Part shown: piece by piece, positions 53,583-63,954 of the stretch
Position numbering within the stretch: position 1 is the stretch's first letter
How the letters are laid out: every line of letters begins with the position of its first letter
Source: Scytonema hofmannii PCC 7110
GTDB lineage: Bacteria; Cyanobacteriota; Cyanobacteriia; Cyanobacteriales; Nostocaceae
NCBI RefSeq assembly: GCF_000346485.2
Contig: NZ_KQ976354.1
Span: 10,932,341 to 10,996,340, forward strand
DNA: 64,000 nucleotides
Reading direction: 5' to 3'
The notes under the pieces: generated by a model
What the model saw: the letters and a program-made list of their open reading frames with translations, nothing else
Databases searched by the model: none
What the model was told of the DNA's origin: nothing
Translations under genes and position numbers: made by a program

Positions 53583-53924
53583 GTGAAAATACTACTCGTA
53601 CTCAAACTCGATGGAGATTTTGCTACTGGATTTGATGTCAATTGGGAAATCAGTCCAGATGGTCAACGCCCTGTTGCTAGCGGAATCAGCAAATTAGCAC
53701 TAGCACCCACTCTTGATTTAGTACATATATATCAAATTTGGCACGATACCTGTCATCGTTTGGGCGGAAGTAGAATTCAATACATACCCAATCAAATAAC
53801 TAATGTTCGATATGCTGCTCTAGTGTCAGAGTACAAACAAGCCGCCGCTACTTTATCAAAGTTTGTGAACGATTGGTTAAATCGATCTGCTTTAAGTAAA
53901 ATTTTGAACATGGATAGAAATTGA
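53583..53924 (+). pseudogene. N-terminal fragment of a CHAT-domain protein
   Basis: Starts MKILLVLKLDGDFATGFDVN, then SGISKLALAPTLDLVHIYQI and ALVSEYKQAAATLSKFVNDW, the usual N-terminus of cyanobacterial CHAT (caspase-like HetF/TPR-associated) proteins. It ends at about 53910 without the protease domain, where it meets an nSTAND fragment in another frame. A fusion by deletion is likely. Confidence 0.65.
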
Positions 53925-54729
53925 CGGAGATTTTCGTAAATGGCAAGAACAGTTAAGACATTCTGTCAACCAATGGGTAAAAAGCGATCGAGATGAAGGC
54001 GGATTAATTCGAGGTAAAGCTTTAGATAAAGCTCTAGATTGGTTGCAAACAACCTATTCCTCCCAAGTTACTCCCTTAGAGAAAGATTTTATTCGCTGTA
54101 GTTTAGCAAAACAAGAACAGGATGTGAGAGCTAAAAAATATTTACAGCTATCGATTTTAGGTGGTTTAACAGTCGTTATAGTTATTGTTTCTACACTCTG
54201 GAAGCAAGCAGAAAGTCAAAGACAATTAGCAGTAAGTCATAATATTAAATCCTTGACTAATCATGCAGAATTATTGTTGAGGGCTGGGAGCCAATTAGAG
54301 GTATTAAAACAAGCCCAAACAGCCGTAAACCAAATAATGAAAGAAGGTCAATTAAGTAGTCAAATCACTCTTCCTGCGATCGCTAGTAAGACTAAAGATA
54401 AGCTATCAAAAGTTACACTTTGGTCGTATCATGGTAAATTCATCCGTACTTTGGATGCAGCAACTGGTATAGCCACCCTAACATTTAGTCAAGATGGAGA
54501 AGTCTTATTAACTGGAAATGAAACAGGAGAATTGCAATTTTGGAATCTAGCTGGTGAGTTATTAAAGACTATGAAATATTCTCATCATGGACTCTATGAA
54601 ATCTTCAAGGTCAAGTTTAGATCTGGCGATCGAGAACTTACTGCAGTCGATATTTTTTCGGCTCGCGCCATCAGTCTTAACTTGAATTTACAACAACTAC
54701 AAGAACAAGCCAACAATTGGCAAAAATAG
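53914..54729 (+). pseudogene. Fragment of an nSTAND ATPase-WD40 protein
   Basis: Open from about 53914: IEIDGDFRKWQEQLRHSVNQ, SDRDEGGLIRGKALDKALDW, TPLEKDFIRCSLAKQEQDVR, a transmembrane helix (LSILGGLTVVIVIVSTLW) and then one WD40-like repeat (LWSYHGKFIRTLDAATGIAT, LTFSQDGEVLLTGNETGELQ). The N-terminal NTPase and most WD40 repeats are missing. The ATG at 54043 is only an internal methionine codon. Confidence 0.75.
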
Positions 54730-55053
54730 ATTGAAATTAACTTAAACAATAGATTCTAATCTTATGCATTATAGATTGAGGTTATTGTAGTATTGTCTTT
54801 AATTGTAGCTTGTCAATCTCCAAGTTAAAAATTAAATCTTTGTTTTGCAGAATTTATTGCTCTTCTTTCAGATAACTAAATATAGCAATCCTTAATTAAC
54901 CAGAAACTATTCTTGGAATGGACAGAAAGCACCACTCCTACTAAATCATGTAGTTGTTTGTAACTTAAATAGGATTGCTATAACAGTCATTCTATTTCTG
55001 AAACAGAATAGCAAATTAACAAATTCAATTTGTGTAGAATTTTGAGTTTACCT
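54730..55053. other. AT-rich spacer, nothing recognised
   Basis: 324 bp of AT-rich DNA with no coding, RNA or repeat feature that I can support. Confidence 0.5.
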
Positions 55054-56502
55054 ATGAATATCTATCACCGTAGCAACTTTGGACGCAAATCTGCTCGCTC
55101 TATATATCGTAAATCTCAACAGCAGCAAACATCAAGCATAATTAATCCTCAATCATTTAAAGATAAAAAAGATAAAGTTGAGGAATTTTTGATTAGTTTC
55201 TGTGCGGCTGCGGATTTCAAGCTCCTTAAAAAACCTGAATTTGAGCGAGAACGTAAAAAATACGTCAGTATCGGTACTTCCGTTATTTTTACCGCTCTAC
55301 TAGCTAGTTGTTCTGGTGGCTACGCCTTTTTTACCGCTGTTAAGGCAATTAATTTGTCAGTTGGTTTTGGTATTCTCTGGGGAGCCATGATTTTAAATAT
55401 TGATCGAGCGATGTTAATCAATATGTCTCCTAAATCTGGTAAGCAACCTAATTTCTTTCAAAAATTAGTTGTTGCATCCCCTCGATTATTACTCTCGATT
55501 GCGATTGGTGTGATAATTAGTACACCGTTAACTTTAAAAATATTCGAGAAAGAAATTAATGCCCAAATCGAACAAGATTTTGTCAAGGTAGAAAAAGTAC
55601 AACAAGAAGCGAAAAAAAATGAAATCAACAAAGTTAAAGTCGAGCTAGAAAAAATTGAAAGTAGAATTCAAGAACTAAAGAAAAATAAGACTGCTAAACA
55701 AGATGAATTGATTGAGGAAATTCAAGGAAAAATTGGCTCTGGTAAAGAAGGTGAAGGTGCTGCAGCGAAATCTATCAAAGAAAGTATTAAGAAAATTGAA
55801 GATGATATTGCCAAAGAAGAAGTCGCTAAAGTAAAAGAGGAGCAAAGAATTCAGCCAGAGATAGAGCAGATCAACCAAAAATACGATCGCGAATCAAATA
55901 TTCGCAAAGATAGCGATGGTTTTTTGAATCGATTTGCTACCAGAGAAAAAATAAAACATCATAATCCTACAGCGGGTTTAGCTATTCATGGTGTTGAATT
56001 TTTATTAATCGCGATTGAGGTTTTTCCCCTACTCATAAAACTCATGTCAAAAGATGGGAACTATGAAGAAGCTATCAAATTAGAACAAGAAAATACTCTG
56101 AAAAACATAAAAAAACAGGCAGAAAATAATGTTGAAATTCAAGAAAGACAGCAATTGATTGACTATGAATACCAAACTAACGATCTTGATCGACAAGTCC
56201 TTTTAGCTAAAAGTGCTAAAGACCCTCAAAGCTTTAATATATTATTGAAAATGTTTGAATTAGATTCACTCAAGCTAGATCTTTACAATAAATTGCTGGA
56301 TAAACTGATTGAATCTATTAATCGGCATAACACCAGCCAACAAGACTTTGACTCCATCATCTCAATCTATGGTAACAGTTTAAGCGATCACGAGCGAGCC
56401 ACCTATGCCGATCTTTTCGCACAGTTACAGAAACTGAGTCAAAAAGATTTACAACGCACGATTACTTTACTCAAATCGGTATCACCCCAACAAACCGCTT
56501 GA
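55054..56502 (+). CDS. DUF4407 multi-pass membrane protein
   Basis: 482 residues from ATG 55054; an in-frame TTG 24 bp earlier is less likely. Two transmembrane pairs: SVIFTALLASCSGGYAFFTA (about 76-96), VGFGILWGAMILNIDRAMLI, LLLSIAIGVIISTPLTL, and LAIHGVEFLLIAIEVFPLLI (about 315-335). A long charged coiled coil (about 175-300, rich in Lys/Glu) sits between the third and fourth. DRAMLINM and VEFLLIAIEV are typical DUF4407 landmarks. Function unknown. Confidence 0.85.
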   Translation: MNIYHRSNFGRKSARSIYRKSQQQQTSSIINPQSFKDKKDKVEEFLISFCAAADFKLLKKPEFERERKKYVSIGTSVIFTALLASCSGGYAFFTAVKAINLSVGFGILWGAMILNIDRAMLINMSPKSGKQPNFFQKLVVASPRLLLSIAIGVIISTPLTLKIFEKEINAQIEQDFVKVEKVQQEAKKNEINKVKVELEKIESRIQELKKNKTAKQDELIEEIQGKIGSGKEGEGAAAKSIKESIKKIEDDIAKEEVAKVKEEQRIQPEIEQINQKYDRESNIRKDSDGFLNRFATREKIKHHNPTAGLAIHGVEFLLIAIEVFPLLIKLMSKDGNYEEAIKLEQENTLKNIKKQAENNVEIQERQQLIDYEYQTNDLDRQVLLAKSAKDPQSFNILLKMFELDSLKLDLYNKLLDKLIESINRHNTSQQDFDSIISIYGNSLSDHERATYADLFAQLQKLSQKDLQRTITLLKSVSPQQTA

Positions 56503-57063
56503 TTGTTACAATCATTGTTTACGAATGCTACTTACATCTTGCACTCTTTGGGGATCTCCTTACGGAGACGCTCTCGTTGCTATCGCGACACGCTTTGCAA
56601 ATGCGATACTGAAGACTATGCCTCTCATGCTACTTTCGTCAGGAGCATCCCAATGAGTGTAAAAATATCAAGCGATATTCGTAATTGCGGCTATACAAAC
56701 AAAATCCGCAAGGCAATCACTACTTCTTAGCCTGCGCAGGCAGGCTTTGTTTGTATAGCCCTAGAATTCTATTCTAAGGGCAATTTACAAAAACGAGATA
56801 CATCCCTTTCGTGCTACGCACACGCGAGATCACCATATCTTAACAAGTAAAAAACCGAGTTTCTGAACGAAAAATCAAGGATTACAGATTATACGTTTGC
56901 ACTCGTACTTGGTTTTTGGAGTTGGTGTAAGATCTAAGTAAGGTTAAAATCAAGTCTATACAAAGCTTTCTCAATCCAAAATCCAAAATCCAAAATCCAA
57001 AATCCAAAATCCCTTGACAACTGGCTAGCTGTTAGGCATAATTAATAAAGTGAGAAAAAACAA
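56503..57063. other. Intergenic region with several repeats
   Basis: GGATCTCCTTACGGAGACGC (about 56551) and the palindrome GGCTATACAAAC ... GTTTGTATAGCC (56689-56760, relative at 62313-62384) are dispersed repeats. 56851-56920 has an AAACCGAGTTTCTGAACG arm of the family at 24369. 56976-57010 has tandem CCAAAAT units. No protein gene is supported. Confidence 0.7.
56689..56760. repeat. GCTATACAAAC palindromic repeat
   Basis: 72 bp with terminal inverted GGCTATACAAAC / GTTTGTATAGCC and an internal GCCTGCGCAGGC hairpin. The second copy, 62313-62384, shares only the ends. Confidence 0.75.
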
Positions 57064-57137
57064 GGGACTGTAGTTCAATTGGTTAGAGCACCGCCCTGTC
57101 ACGGCGGAAGTTGCGGGTTCGAGCCCCGTCAGTCCCG
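57064..57137 (+). tRNA. tRNA-Asp (GTC)
   Basis: 74-nt cloverleaf: acceptor stem GGGACTG / CAGTCCC, D-arm AGTTCAATTGGTTAGAGC, anticodon arm CCGCC-CTGTCAC-GGCGG with anticodon GTC, T-arm GCGGGTTCGAGCCCCGT, discriminator G. No CCA is encoded. It reads Asp codons. Confidence 0.96.
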
Positions 57138-57255
57138 TTAAATTATACAAGAAACAAGTGCTGAGTACTAAATTGAAAGTAATTTGGAATCAGCGCTTGT
57201 TTTTTATAGTGGTATAAGCTACAAAGTTGTGCGTTAGATAAAGAGAGAAATTCCT

Positions 57256-58701
57256 GTGACTGTTAGAGTCCGTATTGCTCCCAGCCCAACTGGGAATTTA
57301 CACATTGGTACAGCAAGGACAGCCGTCTTTAATTGGTTGTTCGCCCGCCACCATGGCGGTCAATTTATCCTGCGGATAGAAGATACAGATGTCGAGCGAT
57401 CGCGTCCCGAATATACAGATAATATCCTGGAGGGATTGCGCTGGCTGGGGCTGACCTGGGATGAAGGACCATTTTTTCAAACTGAGCGTTTGGAAATATA
57501 CAAACAAGCAGTCAAAACACTTTTAGATAAGGGATTGGCTTATCGCTGCTATACCACCTCAGAAGAATTGGAAGCACTCAGAGAAGCGCAGAAAGCCAGA
57601 GGAGAAGCTCCCCGTTACGATAATCGTCACCGAAATCTCACACCAGAACAAGAAGCAGCTTTTAAAGCAGAAGGGCGCAACTTTGTCATTCGGTTCAAAA
57701 TTGATGACGATCGCGAAATTGTTTGGAACGACTTAGTCCGTGGCAAGATGGTTTGGCGGGGGAACGATCTGGGCGGTGATATGGTCATTGCTCGTGCAGC
57801 CGCAGATGATATCGGTGTAGCCCTGTACAACTTTGCTGTTGTCATTGATGACATGGATATGCAAATCACCCATGTGATTCGAGGCGAAGACCATATTGCT
57901 AACACTGCCAAACAAATACTTATATATGAAGCTTTCGGTGCTAAAGTACCAGAGTTTGCTCACGCACCCCTGATTCTTAACCAAGAAGGACGCAAGCTTT
58001 CTAAGCGAGATGGAGTGACATCTATTTTTGACTTTAAGCAAATGGGTTTTACATCTGAGGCGCTGGTGAATTACATGACTTTGTTGGGATGGTCTCCCCC
58101 AGACTCAACTCAGGAACTTTTCACCTTAGAGGAAGCAGCCAAAGTGTTTGGCTTTGAGCGAGTCAATAAAGCAGGAGCAAAATTTGATTGGGCAAAATTG
58201 GACTGGATTAACAGTCAGTACATTCACAATATGCCTGTTGATAAGCTGACAGATCTAGTAATAGCCTGTTGGGAAGAAGCTGGATACCAATTAACGAGAG
58301 GACGCGATCGCCCTTGGTTGGAACAGTTAGTCACTTTAATTGGTCCGAGTCTGACTCGCCTTACAGATGCTGTCTCAATTTCGCGACTCTTTTTTGTAGA
58401 CACAGTTGAATTTAGCGAGGAAGCACAGGCACAATTAAAGCAAGAAGGTTCTGCTGCAACTCTCAAGTGGATTGTAGACGCTTTGGAGAATCAGCAGTTG
58501 ACAGAAGCTAGCGCTCAAGAACTGATTAAGCAGGTCGTTAAGGAGAAAAACGTCAAAAAAGGTTTGGTCATGCGTTCTCTCAGGGCTGGTTTAACAGGAG
58601 ATTTGCACGGTCCCGATCTCATCCAATCCTGGTTGCTGCTCAATCAAATTGGTTTAGATAAGTCCCGCTTGCTTCAAGCAGTCTCAATGATGAAGTTTTG
58701 A
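57256..58701 (+). CDS. gltX: Glutamyl-tRNA synthetase
   Basis: 481 residues, the normal length. Charges tRNA-Glu with glutamate, for translation and for tetrapyrrole synthesis. The class I motifs are in place: [20 protein letters not shown] (HIGH-like, 16-19) and RKLSKRDG (KMSKS-like, about 249). The anticodon-binding helical C-terminus follows. The GTG start at 57256 is set by the conserved [12 protein letters not shown] beginning. Downstream of tRNA-Asp by 118 bp; followed by a strong hairpin. Confidence 0.97.
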   Translation: MTVRVRIAPSPTGNLHIGTARTAVFNWLFARHHGGQFILRIEDTDVERSRPEYTDNILEGLRWLGLTWDEGPFFQTERLEIYKQAVKTLLDKGLAYRCYTTSEELEALREAQKARGEAPRYDNRHRNLTPEQEAAFKAEGRNFVIRFKIDDDREIVWNDLVRGKMVWRGNDLGGDMVIARAAADDIGVALYNFAVVIDDMDMQITHVIRGEDHIANTAKQILIYEAFGAKVPEFAHAPLILNQEGRKLSKRDGVTSIFDFKQMGFTSEALVNYMTLLGWSPPDSTQELFTLEEAAKVFGFERVNKAGAKFDWAKLDWINSQYIHNMPVDKLTDLVIACWEEAGYQLTRGRDRPWLEQLVTLIGPSLTRLTDAVSISRLFFVDTVEFSEEAQAQLKQEGSAATLKWIVDALENQQLTEASAQELIKQVVKEKNVKKGLVMRSLRAGLTGDLHGPDLIQSWLLLNQIGLDKSRLLQAVSMMKF

Positions 58702-58716
58702 TGGGTTAAGTTGGCT

Positions 58717-58749
58717 AGATCCCCGACTTCTTTGAGAAGTCGGGGATCT
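58717..58749 (+). terminator. Hairpin terminator after gltX
   Basis: AGATCCCCGACTTCTT / AAGTCGGGGATCT with a short TGAG loop, 15 bp past the gltX stop. T-run is weak. Confidence 0.75.
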
Positions 58750-58899
58750 GGCAAGTTCATAGTACTTCTTTTGGTTGATTGACAGTCCGGAACGTTTTTA
58801 TAACTTTTTTGTAAAAAAGTGAGTTACATACCCTCGTATTGGGAACTTCTTATGTAAAATTAACGTCACTTGAAGTACTTAAGAACATATGTAATTCAG

Positions 58900-59421
58900 A
58901 TGCTGGCAAAAGTTATAAATCTGGGAATAAGAATTTCTTTGGTACTCGCGACACTAGCGATCGCCTCAGTAAATACTATGACAGCCGATGCTCAACAAGA
59001 AACACCACCTCCCATTTTCGGAGATATGATTATTGGAAATAAAGTTTCTCCAGATCCGATGACAGTTCGCGGTATGAGTGGCGGTTCCATATCAGGGAAG
59101 CAACTGGTTGGGAAAGGAGAAACTCCCACAGGACCGTGTACGGGATTTTTTGATGAAAAACCAGACCATACGTTAGAGTTAACAAATAAGTTTGACTACT
59201 TAAAACTGCAAGTAGAAAGCCCAGAGGATACGACTTTAATCATTCAAGGTCCTGGAGGCGTTTGGTGCAATGACGATTTTGAAAACAAAAATCCCGGTAT
59301 TCTCGGTGAGTGGTTGCCAGGAAGCTACAATATTTGGATTGGTTCCTATACAAAAGACAAGTATCTTCCTTACACGCTACGCATTACACAGTCAAGTAAA
59401 TCAGTAACAAATGACAAATGA
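58900..59421 (+). CDS. Secreted protein with PPC-like domain
   Basis: 173 residues from ATG 58900; a TTG 30 bp upstream is in frame but unnecessary. N-terminal signal peptide (INLGIRISLVLATLAIASV, about 6-24, cleavage near ADAQQ). The rest resembles a single small beta-sandwich of pre-peptidase C-terminal type: HTLELTNKFDYLKLQVES, LIIQGPGGVWCNDDF, GEWLPGSYNIWIGSY. Probably periplasmic. Function unknown. Confidence 0.75.
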   Translation: MLAKVINLGIRISLVLATLAIASVNTMTADAQQETPPPIFGDMIIGNKVSPDPMTVRGMSGGSISGKQLVGKGETPTGPCTGFFDEKPDHTLELTNKFDYLKLQVESPEDTTLIIQGPGGVWCNDDFENKNPGILGEWLPGSYNIWIGSYTKDKYLPYTLRITQSSKSVTNDK

Positions 59422-59731
59422 CCAGTGACCAGTGACCAGTAGGCAAGGAATAGATCCTGACGAAATTTAATAAAAAAGGACTTAAGGGACTGAACTTAGC
59501 ATTGGGTATAGATCTTGTATGGAAATGTCGTGAGTCAAGTGTGGTTTCACGCCATCTCAATATAGGACAAGAGACCAAAATTAAGTTAAATTTAATTAAG
59601 ATTATTAATGTTGTCTCAGTTCTTGCAACTCACCAAAGTTGGTGGGGAGCTCTCGCTGTGACACATAAATATAAAAACACGATTTAAAAGCTCTATTTTT
59701 GGGCTGCTGCACTATCTAGAGGCAAACAAAA
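59422..59731. other. Spacer before ftsH
   Basis: 310 bp. GACCAGT units (about 59418-59440) follow the previous gene. The remainder should contain the ftsH promoter; no sure elements seen. Confidence 0.5.
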
Positions 59732-61618
59732 ATGAAATTTTCCTGGAGAGTTCTAGTACTCTGGACATTGCCAGCATTGGTAATTGGCTTTTTCTTCTGG
59801 CAAGGTGCATTTTCCGGTGCTCCAACTGACCTAAGTAAGAACACAGCCAGTACTCGCATGACTTATGGTCGCTTTCTAGAATATTTAGACGCCAATCGGG
59901 TGACTGGCGTTGATTTATATGAAGGCGGTAGAACGGCAATTGTGGAAGCTGTCGATCCAGAATTGGATAACCGCGTACAGAGAGTGCGGGTAGACTTACC
60001 ATCCAATGCTCCTGAGTTGATTAGAAAACTTAAAGATAAAGGAGTGAGTTTTGATGCTCACCCCATGCGAAATGATGGAGCAATTTGGGGACTGTTGGGT
60101 AATCTTGTTTTTCCTGTCTTATTGATTACCGGTTTGTTTTTCCTGTTCCGCCGTTCTAGCAACCTACCAGGTGGTCCCGGACAAGCGATGAACTTCGGTA
60201 AATCAAGAGCACGCTTCCAAATGGAGGCAAAAACCGGAATCAAATTTGATGATGTTGCCGGTATTGAAGAAGCTAAAGAGGAACTGCAAGAAGTTGTCAC
60301 CTTCCTGAAACAGCCAGAGAAATTTACTGCAGTTGGCGCACGCATTCCCAAAGGAGTGCTGCTAGTTGGACCTCCAGGAACAGGTAAAACACTGTTGGCA
60401 AAAGCGATCGCAGGTGAAGCTGGCGTACCGTTCTTTAGCATTTCTGGTTCGGAATTTGTCGAAATGTTTGTTGGGGTCGGTGCTTCTCGAGTCCGCGATC
60501 TGTTTAAAAAAGCCAAAGATAATGCTCCTTGTATCATCTTTATTGATGAAATTGACGCCGTAGGACGTCAGCGAGGTGCGGGAATCGGTGGTGGAAATGA
60601 TGAACGCGAGCAAACCCTCAACCAATTGCTGACCGAAATGGATGGTTTTGAGGGTAACACTGGTATCATTATTATTGCTGCGACAAACCGTCCTGATGTA
60701 TTAGACGCAGCCCTGTTGCGTCCAGGACGTTTTGATAGACAAGTGATTGTGGATGCGCCCGACATCAAAGGACGTTTGGAAATTTTAAAAGTCCACGCCC
60801 GCAACAAGAAACTAGACCCAAGCGTTTCTTTAGAAGCTATTGCCCGTCGCTGTCCTGGATTTACTGGTGCAGACTTAGCTAACTTGCTCAACGAAGCGGC
60901 TATTCTTACCGCAAGACGCCGTAAAGATGCCATCACCAATGCAGAAATTGATGATGCTGTAGACCGGGTTGTAGCTGGTATGGAAGGTACACCATTAGTG
61001 GATAGCAAGAGCAAGCGTTTGATTGCCTATCACGAAATAGGACACGCGATCGTAGGTACATTGCTGAAAGACCACGATCCAGTCCAAAAGGTGACCCTGA
61101 TTCCACGGGGACAAGCACAAGGTTTAACCTGGTTTATTCCTAGTGAAGATCAAGGGCTGATTACGCGATCGCAACTCAAAGCCAGAATTACTGGTGCTCT
61201 GGGTGGTCGTGCTGCAGAAGACATCATCTTTGGTGCTGCTGAAGTTACCACTGGTGCAGGCGGCGACTTGCAACAAGTCACCGGAATGGCAAGGCAAATG
61301 GTGACACGATTTGGAATGTCTGACTTAGGTCCAGTGTCCTTAGAAAGTCAAACAGGAGAGGTTTTCTTAGGTCGTGATTGGATGACCAGATCTGAATATT
61401 CAGAATCCATTGCCGCTCGGATTGATGGTCAAGTTCGCGTCATTGTAGACGAGTGCTACCAATCATCGAAAAAGATTGTACGGGATAATCGTACTGTCAT
61501 GGATAGATTGGTAGATTTACTGATTGAGAAAGAAACCATTGACGGTGAAGAATTCCGGCAAATTGTAGCTGAATACACAACTGTTCCTGAAAAGCAACAG
61601 TATATTCCTACTCTTTAA
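59732..61618 (+). CDS. ftsH: FtsH2-type ATP-dependent zinc metalloprotease
   Basis: 628 residues. Two membrane segments (about 5-24 and 116-137: [20 protein letters not shown]) bracket a lumenal or periplasmic domain. AAA+ domain: Walker A GPPGTGKT (about 210), Walker [32 protein letters not shown]. Protease site HEIGH (about 433) and the third metal ligand in [10 protein letters not shown]. The sequence follows cyanobacterial FtsH2 closely ([20 protein letters not shown]), the form that with FtsH3 removes damaged photosystem II D1 in thylakoids. TCTAGAGGC supplies the ribosome-binding site. Confidence 0.95.
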   Translation: MKFSWRVLVLWTLPALVIGFFFWQGAFSGAPTDLSKNTASTRMTYGRFLEYLDANRVTGVDLYEGGRTAIVEAVDPELDNRVQRVRVDLPSNAPELIRKLKDKGVSFDAHPMRNDGAIWGLLGNLVFPVLLITGLFFLFRRSSNLPGGPGQAMNFGKSRARFQMEAKTGIKFDDVAGIEEAKEELQEVVTFLKQPEKFTAVGARIPKGVLLVGPPGTGKTLLAKAIAGEAGVPFFSISGSEFVEMFVGVGASRVRDLFKKAKDNAPCIIFIDEIDAVGRQRGAGIGGGNDEREQTLNQLLTEMDGFEGNTGIIIIAATNRPDVLDAALLRPGRFDRQVIVDAPDIKGRLEILKVHARNKKLDPSVSLEAIARRCPGFTGADLANLLNEAAILTARRRKDAITNAEIDDAVDRVVAGMEGTPLVDSKSKRLIAYHEIGHAIVGTLLKDHDPVQKVTLIPRGQAQGLTWFIPSEDQGLITRSQLKARITGALGGRAAEDIIFGAAEVTTGAGGDLQQVTGMARQMVTRFGMSDLGPVSLESQTGEVFLGRDWMTRSEYSESIAARIDGQVRVIVDECYQSSKKIVRDNRTVMDRLVDLLIEKETIDGEEFRQIVAEYTTVPEKQQYIPTL

Positions 61619-61713
61619 TCTCACTTTCTTCTCAGCTTATCTAATTATAGTAGGGTGGGCACTGCCCACCTTTTAATGTTGGTGGGCAGTGTCCCAATAC
61701 GGTTCAGTTAAGG

Positions 61714-62055
61714 CTAAAAGCGTTACATTAATCCCGAAAACCCGGTTTCTTCGAGTTAAGTAGGGCTTGCTGAATTAGATTATAAGCTAGACTAGATAAG
61801 GGTTTTCAGCTTTTTTCTCCAAAAAAAGTGCAAGAAAATAGCATTTAGAGTCTGAAAATCCTTGCACTTTTTGTGGAAAATCCTTGGGAAAATTTGAAAA
61901 CTCAGCGATGAACTGACTATTTTTCAAGCTGAGCAGCTTCTAAATTTACTTTGTAGACTTTTTCAGCAGACCCTAAGTATACGAGATATCAAGCTTTCCG
62001 ACAGCGAGAAACCGGGTTTTTTGCCTACTTTTTGACTATTGTACCGTCGCTCTAG
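61714..62055. mobile_element. MITE of the CTAGAGC family interrupted by another MITE
   Basis: The right end GGTTTTTTGCCTAC, then TTGTACCGTCGCTCTAG and left arm AAACCCGGTTTCTTCGAGTT match the element at 15340-15466. In the middle, 61761-61975 is absent from that relative and is itself an element. Confidence 0.75.
61761..61975. mobile_element. Inner 215-bp MITE with TA target duplication
   Basis: Terminal inverted repeats TAGGGCTTGCTGAATTAG and the complement of CTTTTTCAGCAGACCCTA, beginning and ending in TA. No coding sequence. Inserted into the outer MITE. Confidence 0.75.
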
Positions 62056-62312
62056 ATAAAGCGCTCACAGAGGAGAAGGAAAACAATCATTTTATGGTTG
62101 ACTCCGGTAAACTACGTTTTTTGGTTACACGAGAGCAAGTTAGCTAGGGGAGAGTGTCGTTAGGCGGGTGGGGTAAATTTGGGAATTATAATTAATTAAG
62201 CGGACATGATATTAGTGATTGTATTGCTATTAAACATTTTTATTATCTTTTAATTGCACAATAAATGGGATCATCCCAAATTTGCAAAAGTCTGCAAGAA
62301 TAGAATTCTCTT

Positions 62313-62384
62313 GCTATACAAACAAAGTCCACCTACGTGGATTTCGTATTCAGTCCTTGTCTTGCGGACGAGCGCTTGTATAGC
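62313..62384. repeat. GCTATACAAAC palindromic repeat, second copy
   Basis: Ends GCTATACAAACAAAG and CTTGTATAGC; internal CCACCTACGTGG hairpin differs from the copy at 56689. Confidence 0.65.
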
Positions 62385-62712
62385 CGTGATTTCCAATCAC
62401 AAGCGTGTTTTTTCCAAATTGGGATGCTCCCCAATAAATCTGCAATAAATATTTCATATTTAAAAATCTAGGATGGGCAATGCCCACTACATATATTTCA
62501 AAATTTAGTGTTTTTATAATATAAAAAATAAACACACTAAAATGTTAACACATAACATTTAAACCATAAAAACTAACTATAATCTTCGTTTTTTACTAAC
62601 ATTTTGAGAACAAAAGAAAAAATGAAAAATACATTGAATCTGTTAACGATTAACATAAGTGATAAAAAAAATGGGTTAAAAAATGGATGAACACTAATAA
62701 TAACGAAACATC

Positions 62713-63954
62713 ATGACGGGATCTCTCGATACAACTATCAAGACAAATATTTCTAATACCTCCCCTATTAATGACAGCCAAAGCAACCAATATGTTGGCG
62801 TAACAAACGATTTAAATACTCAGAGTTTTTATGGCTCTTCAGAATCATCTTTGGAATCAGGATTAATACCCGATAACATTCTTACTCCATCGAAAAACGC
62901 CAATCCCCTCATGACCAGTTCCGCAATTTTTGCTGATTTTAATGGTGATGGGAAGAACGATAAGCTCTGGTATAACACTCAGACTGGAGAAACCGCTCTT
63001 TGGTTGATGGATGGTAGCAATATTCTTGCTGAAGCTTCTCTTAAAACATTGGTTCCTGGCGCAACATTGAATATTGCTGATTTCAATGCTGATAACAAAA
63101 CCGATCTCCTCATACACAATTCTCAAACAGGCGAAAGCACTATTTGGGTCATGGATGGGACAACAATTGTCTCCGAGGCTCCTCTAACGCCGTTAACTGG
63201 TGGATGGAGTCCTACCCTTGTTGATTTTAACGGCGACAGCAAAACTGATATTTTCTGGCGCAACACTCAAACAGGCGAAAACAAAGCTTGGTTGATGGAT
63301 GGCACCAGTGTCATATCTGAAGCTGCTTTAGAGACTTTTGATACAAATTGGACAGCTAAAGCAGGCTTTTTCAACGGTGATACCAATACAGACATTTTGT
63401 GGCGCAATAATACAACCGGCGAGAATATCATTTGGTCTATGAATGGTACAACTGCCTCTGCATCTGTAGCGCCTACTCTGGGTACAGAATGGGAAATTGC
63501 TAGCTTTGGCGATTTTAACTTTGGTCTTCAGACTTTCGAGACTGATATTGTCTGGCGCAATACTGCAACTGGAGAGAACAAAGTTTGGCTATTCGATGAT
63601 GGAAACGTTGTCACTGATGCTGCCTTACCTACACTTGCTGGTTCTGGTTGGAAGTCTTTAATTGGTGATTTCGACGGCAATGGCAATACCGATATCTTCT
63701 GGTACAACGAAGAAACGGGCGAGAATAAAGTTTGGACAATGGATGGTGCAACTGTAACCAGTGACGTTTCTCTACAAACTCAAAGCCCTGGTGCTGCTTG
63801 GAAAGCTAGTATTTCTGATGTCAATGGAGATGGCAAATCTGACATCTTCTGGCGGAATTATCAAACAGGCGAGAACAAGGTTTGGACAATGGATGGTACT
63901 ACCTATAGTGAATCTCCTGTCGCAACACGTTCTCCTGAGTGGTATACCGCTTAA
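62713..63954 (+). CDS. FG-GAP/VCBS-repeat protein
   Basis: 413 residues. About seven blocks of roughly 48 residues share the pattern DFNGDGKxD - IxWRNxxTGEN - xWxMDG, for example DFNGDGKNDKLWYN, DFNGDSKTDIFWRN and DVNGDGKSDIFWRN. This is a beta-propeller of FG-GAP/VCBS type with calcium-binding DxNxDGxxD loops. No classical signal peptide is seen; the Ser/Asn/Thr-rich N-terminus is typical of cyanobacterial secreted proteins exported by a type I route. Probably surface or extracellular. Near-identical blocks suggest recent repeat expansion. Start ATG 62713. Confidence 0.8.
   Translation: MTGSLDTTIKTNISNTSPINDSQSNQYVGVTNDLNTQSFYGSSESSLESGLIPDNILTPSKNANPLMTSSAIFADFNGDGKNDKLWYNTQTGETALWLMDGSNILAEASLKTLVPGATLNIADFNADNKTDLLIHNSQTGESTIWVMDGTTIVSEAPLTPLTGGWSPTLVDFNGDSKTDIFWRNTQTGENKAWLMDGTSVISEAALETFDTNWTAKAGFFNGDTNTDILWRNNTTGENIIWSMNGTTASASVAPTLGTEWEIASFGDFNFGLQTFETDIVWRNTATGENKVWLFDDGNVVTDAALPTLAGSGWKSLIGDFDGNGNTDIFWYNEETGENKVWTMDGATVTSDVSLQTQSPGAAWKASISDVNGDGKSDIFWRNYQTGENKVWTMDGTTYSESPVATRSPEWYTA

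Larger units (their letters stand above)
61619..62712. other. 1.1-kb intergenic repeat region
   Basis: No gene is supported; short plus-strand ORF at 62254 is not protein-like. It contains the GGTGGGCA hairpins (61651-61691), the nested MITEs (61714-62055), the GCTATACAAAC repeat (62313-62384) and, near 62464, GGATGGGCAATGCCCAC. The last 200 bp before 62713 are very AT-rich. Confidence 0.75.

Noticed and set aside
56503-56730. 75-residue ORF after the DUF4407 gene
   Set aside because: It is made of dispersed repeats (GGATCTCCTTACGGAGACGC and the palindrome) and begins directly at the previous stop.
62254-62448. 64-residue plus-strand ORF
   Set aside because: It runs through the GCTATACAAAC palindrome, has no ribosome-binding site and no protein-like pattern.
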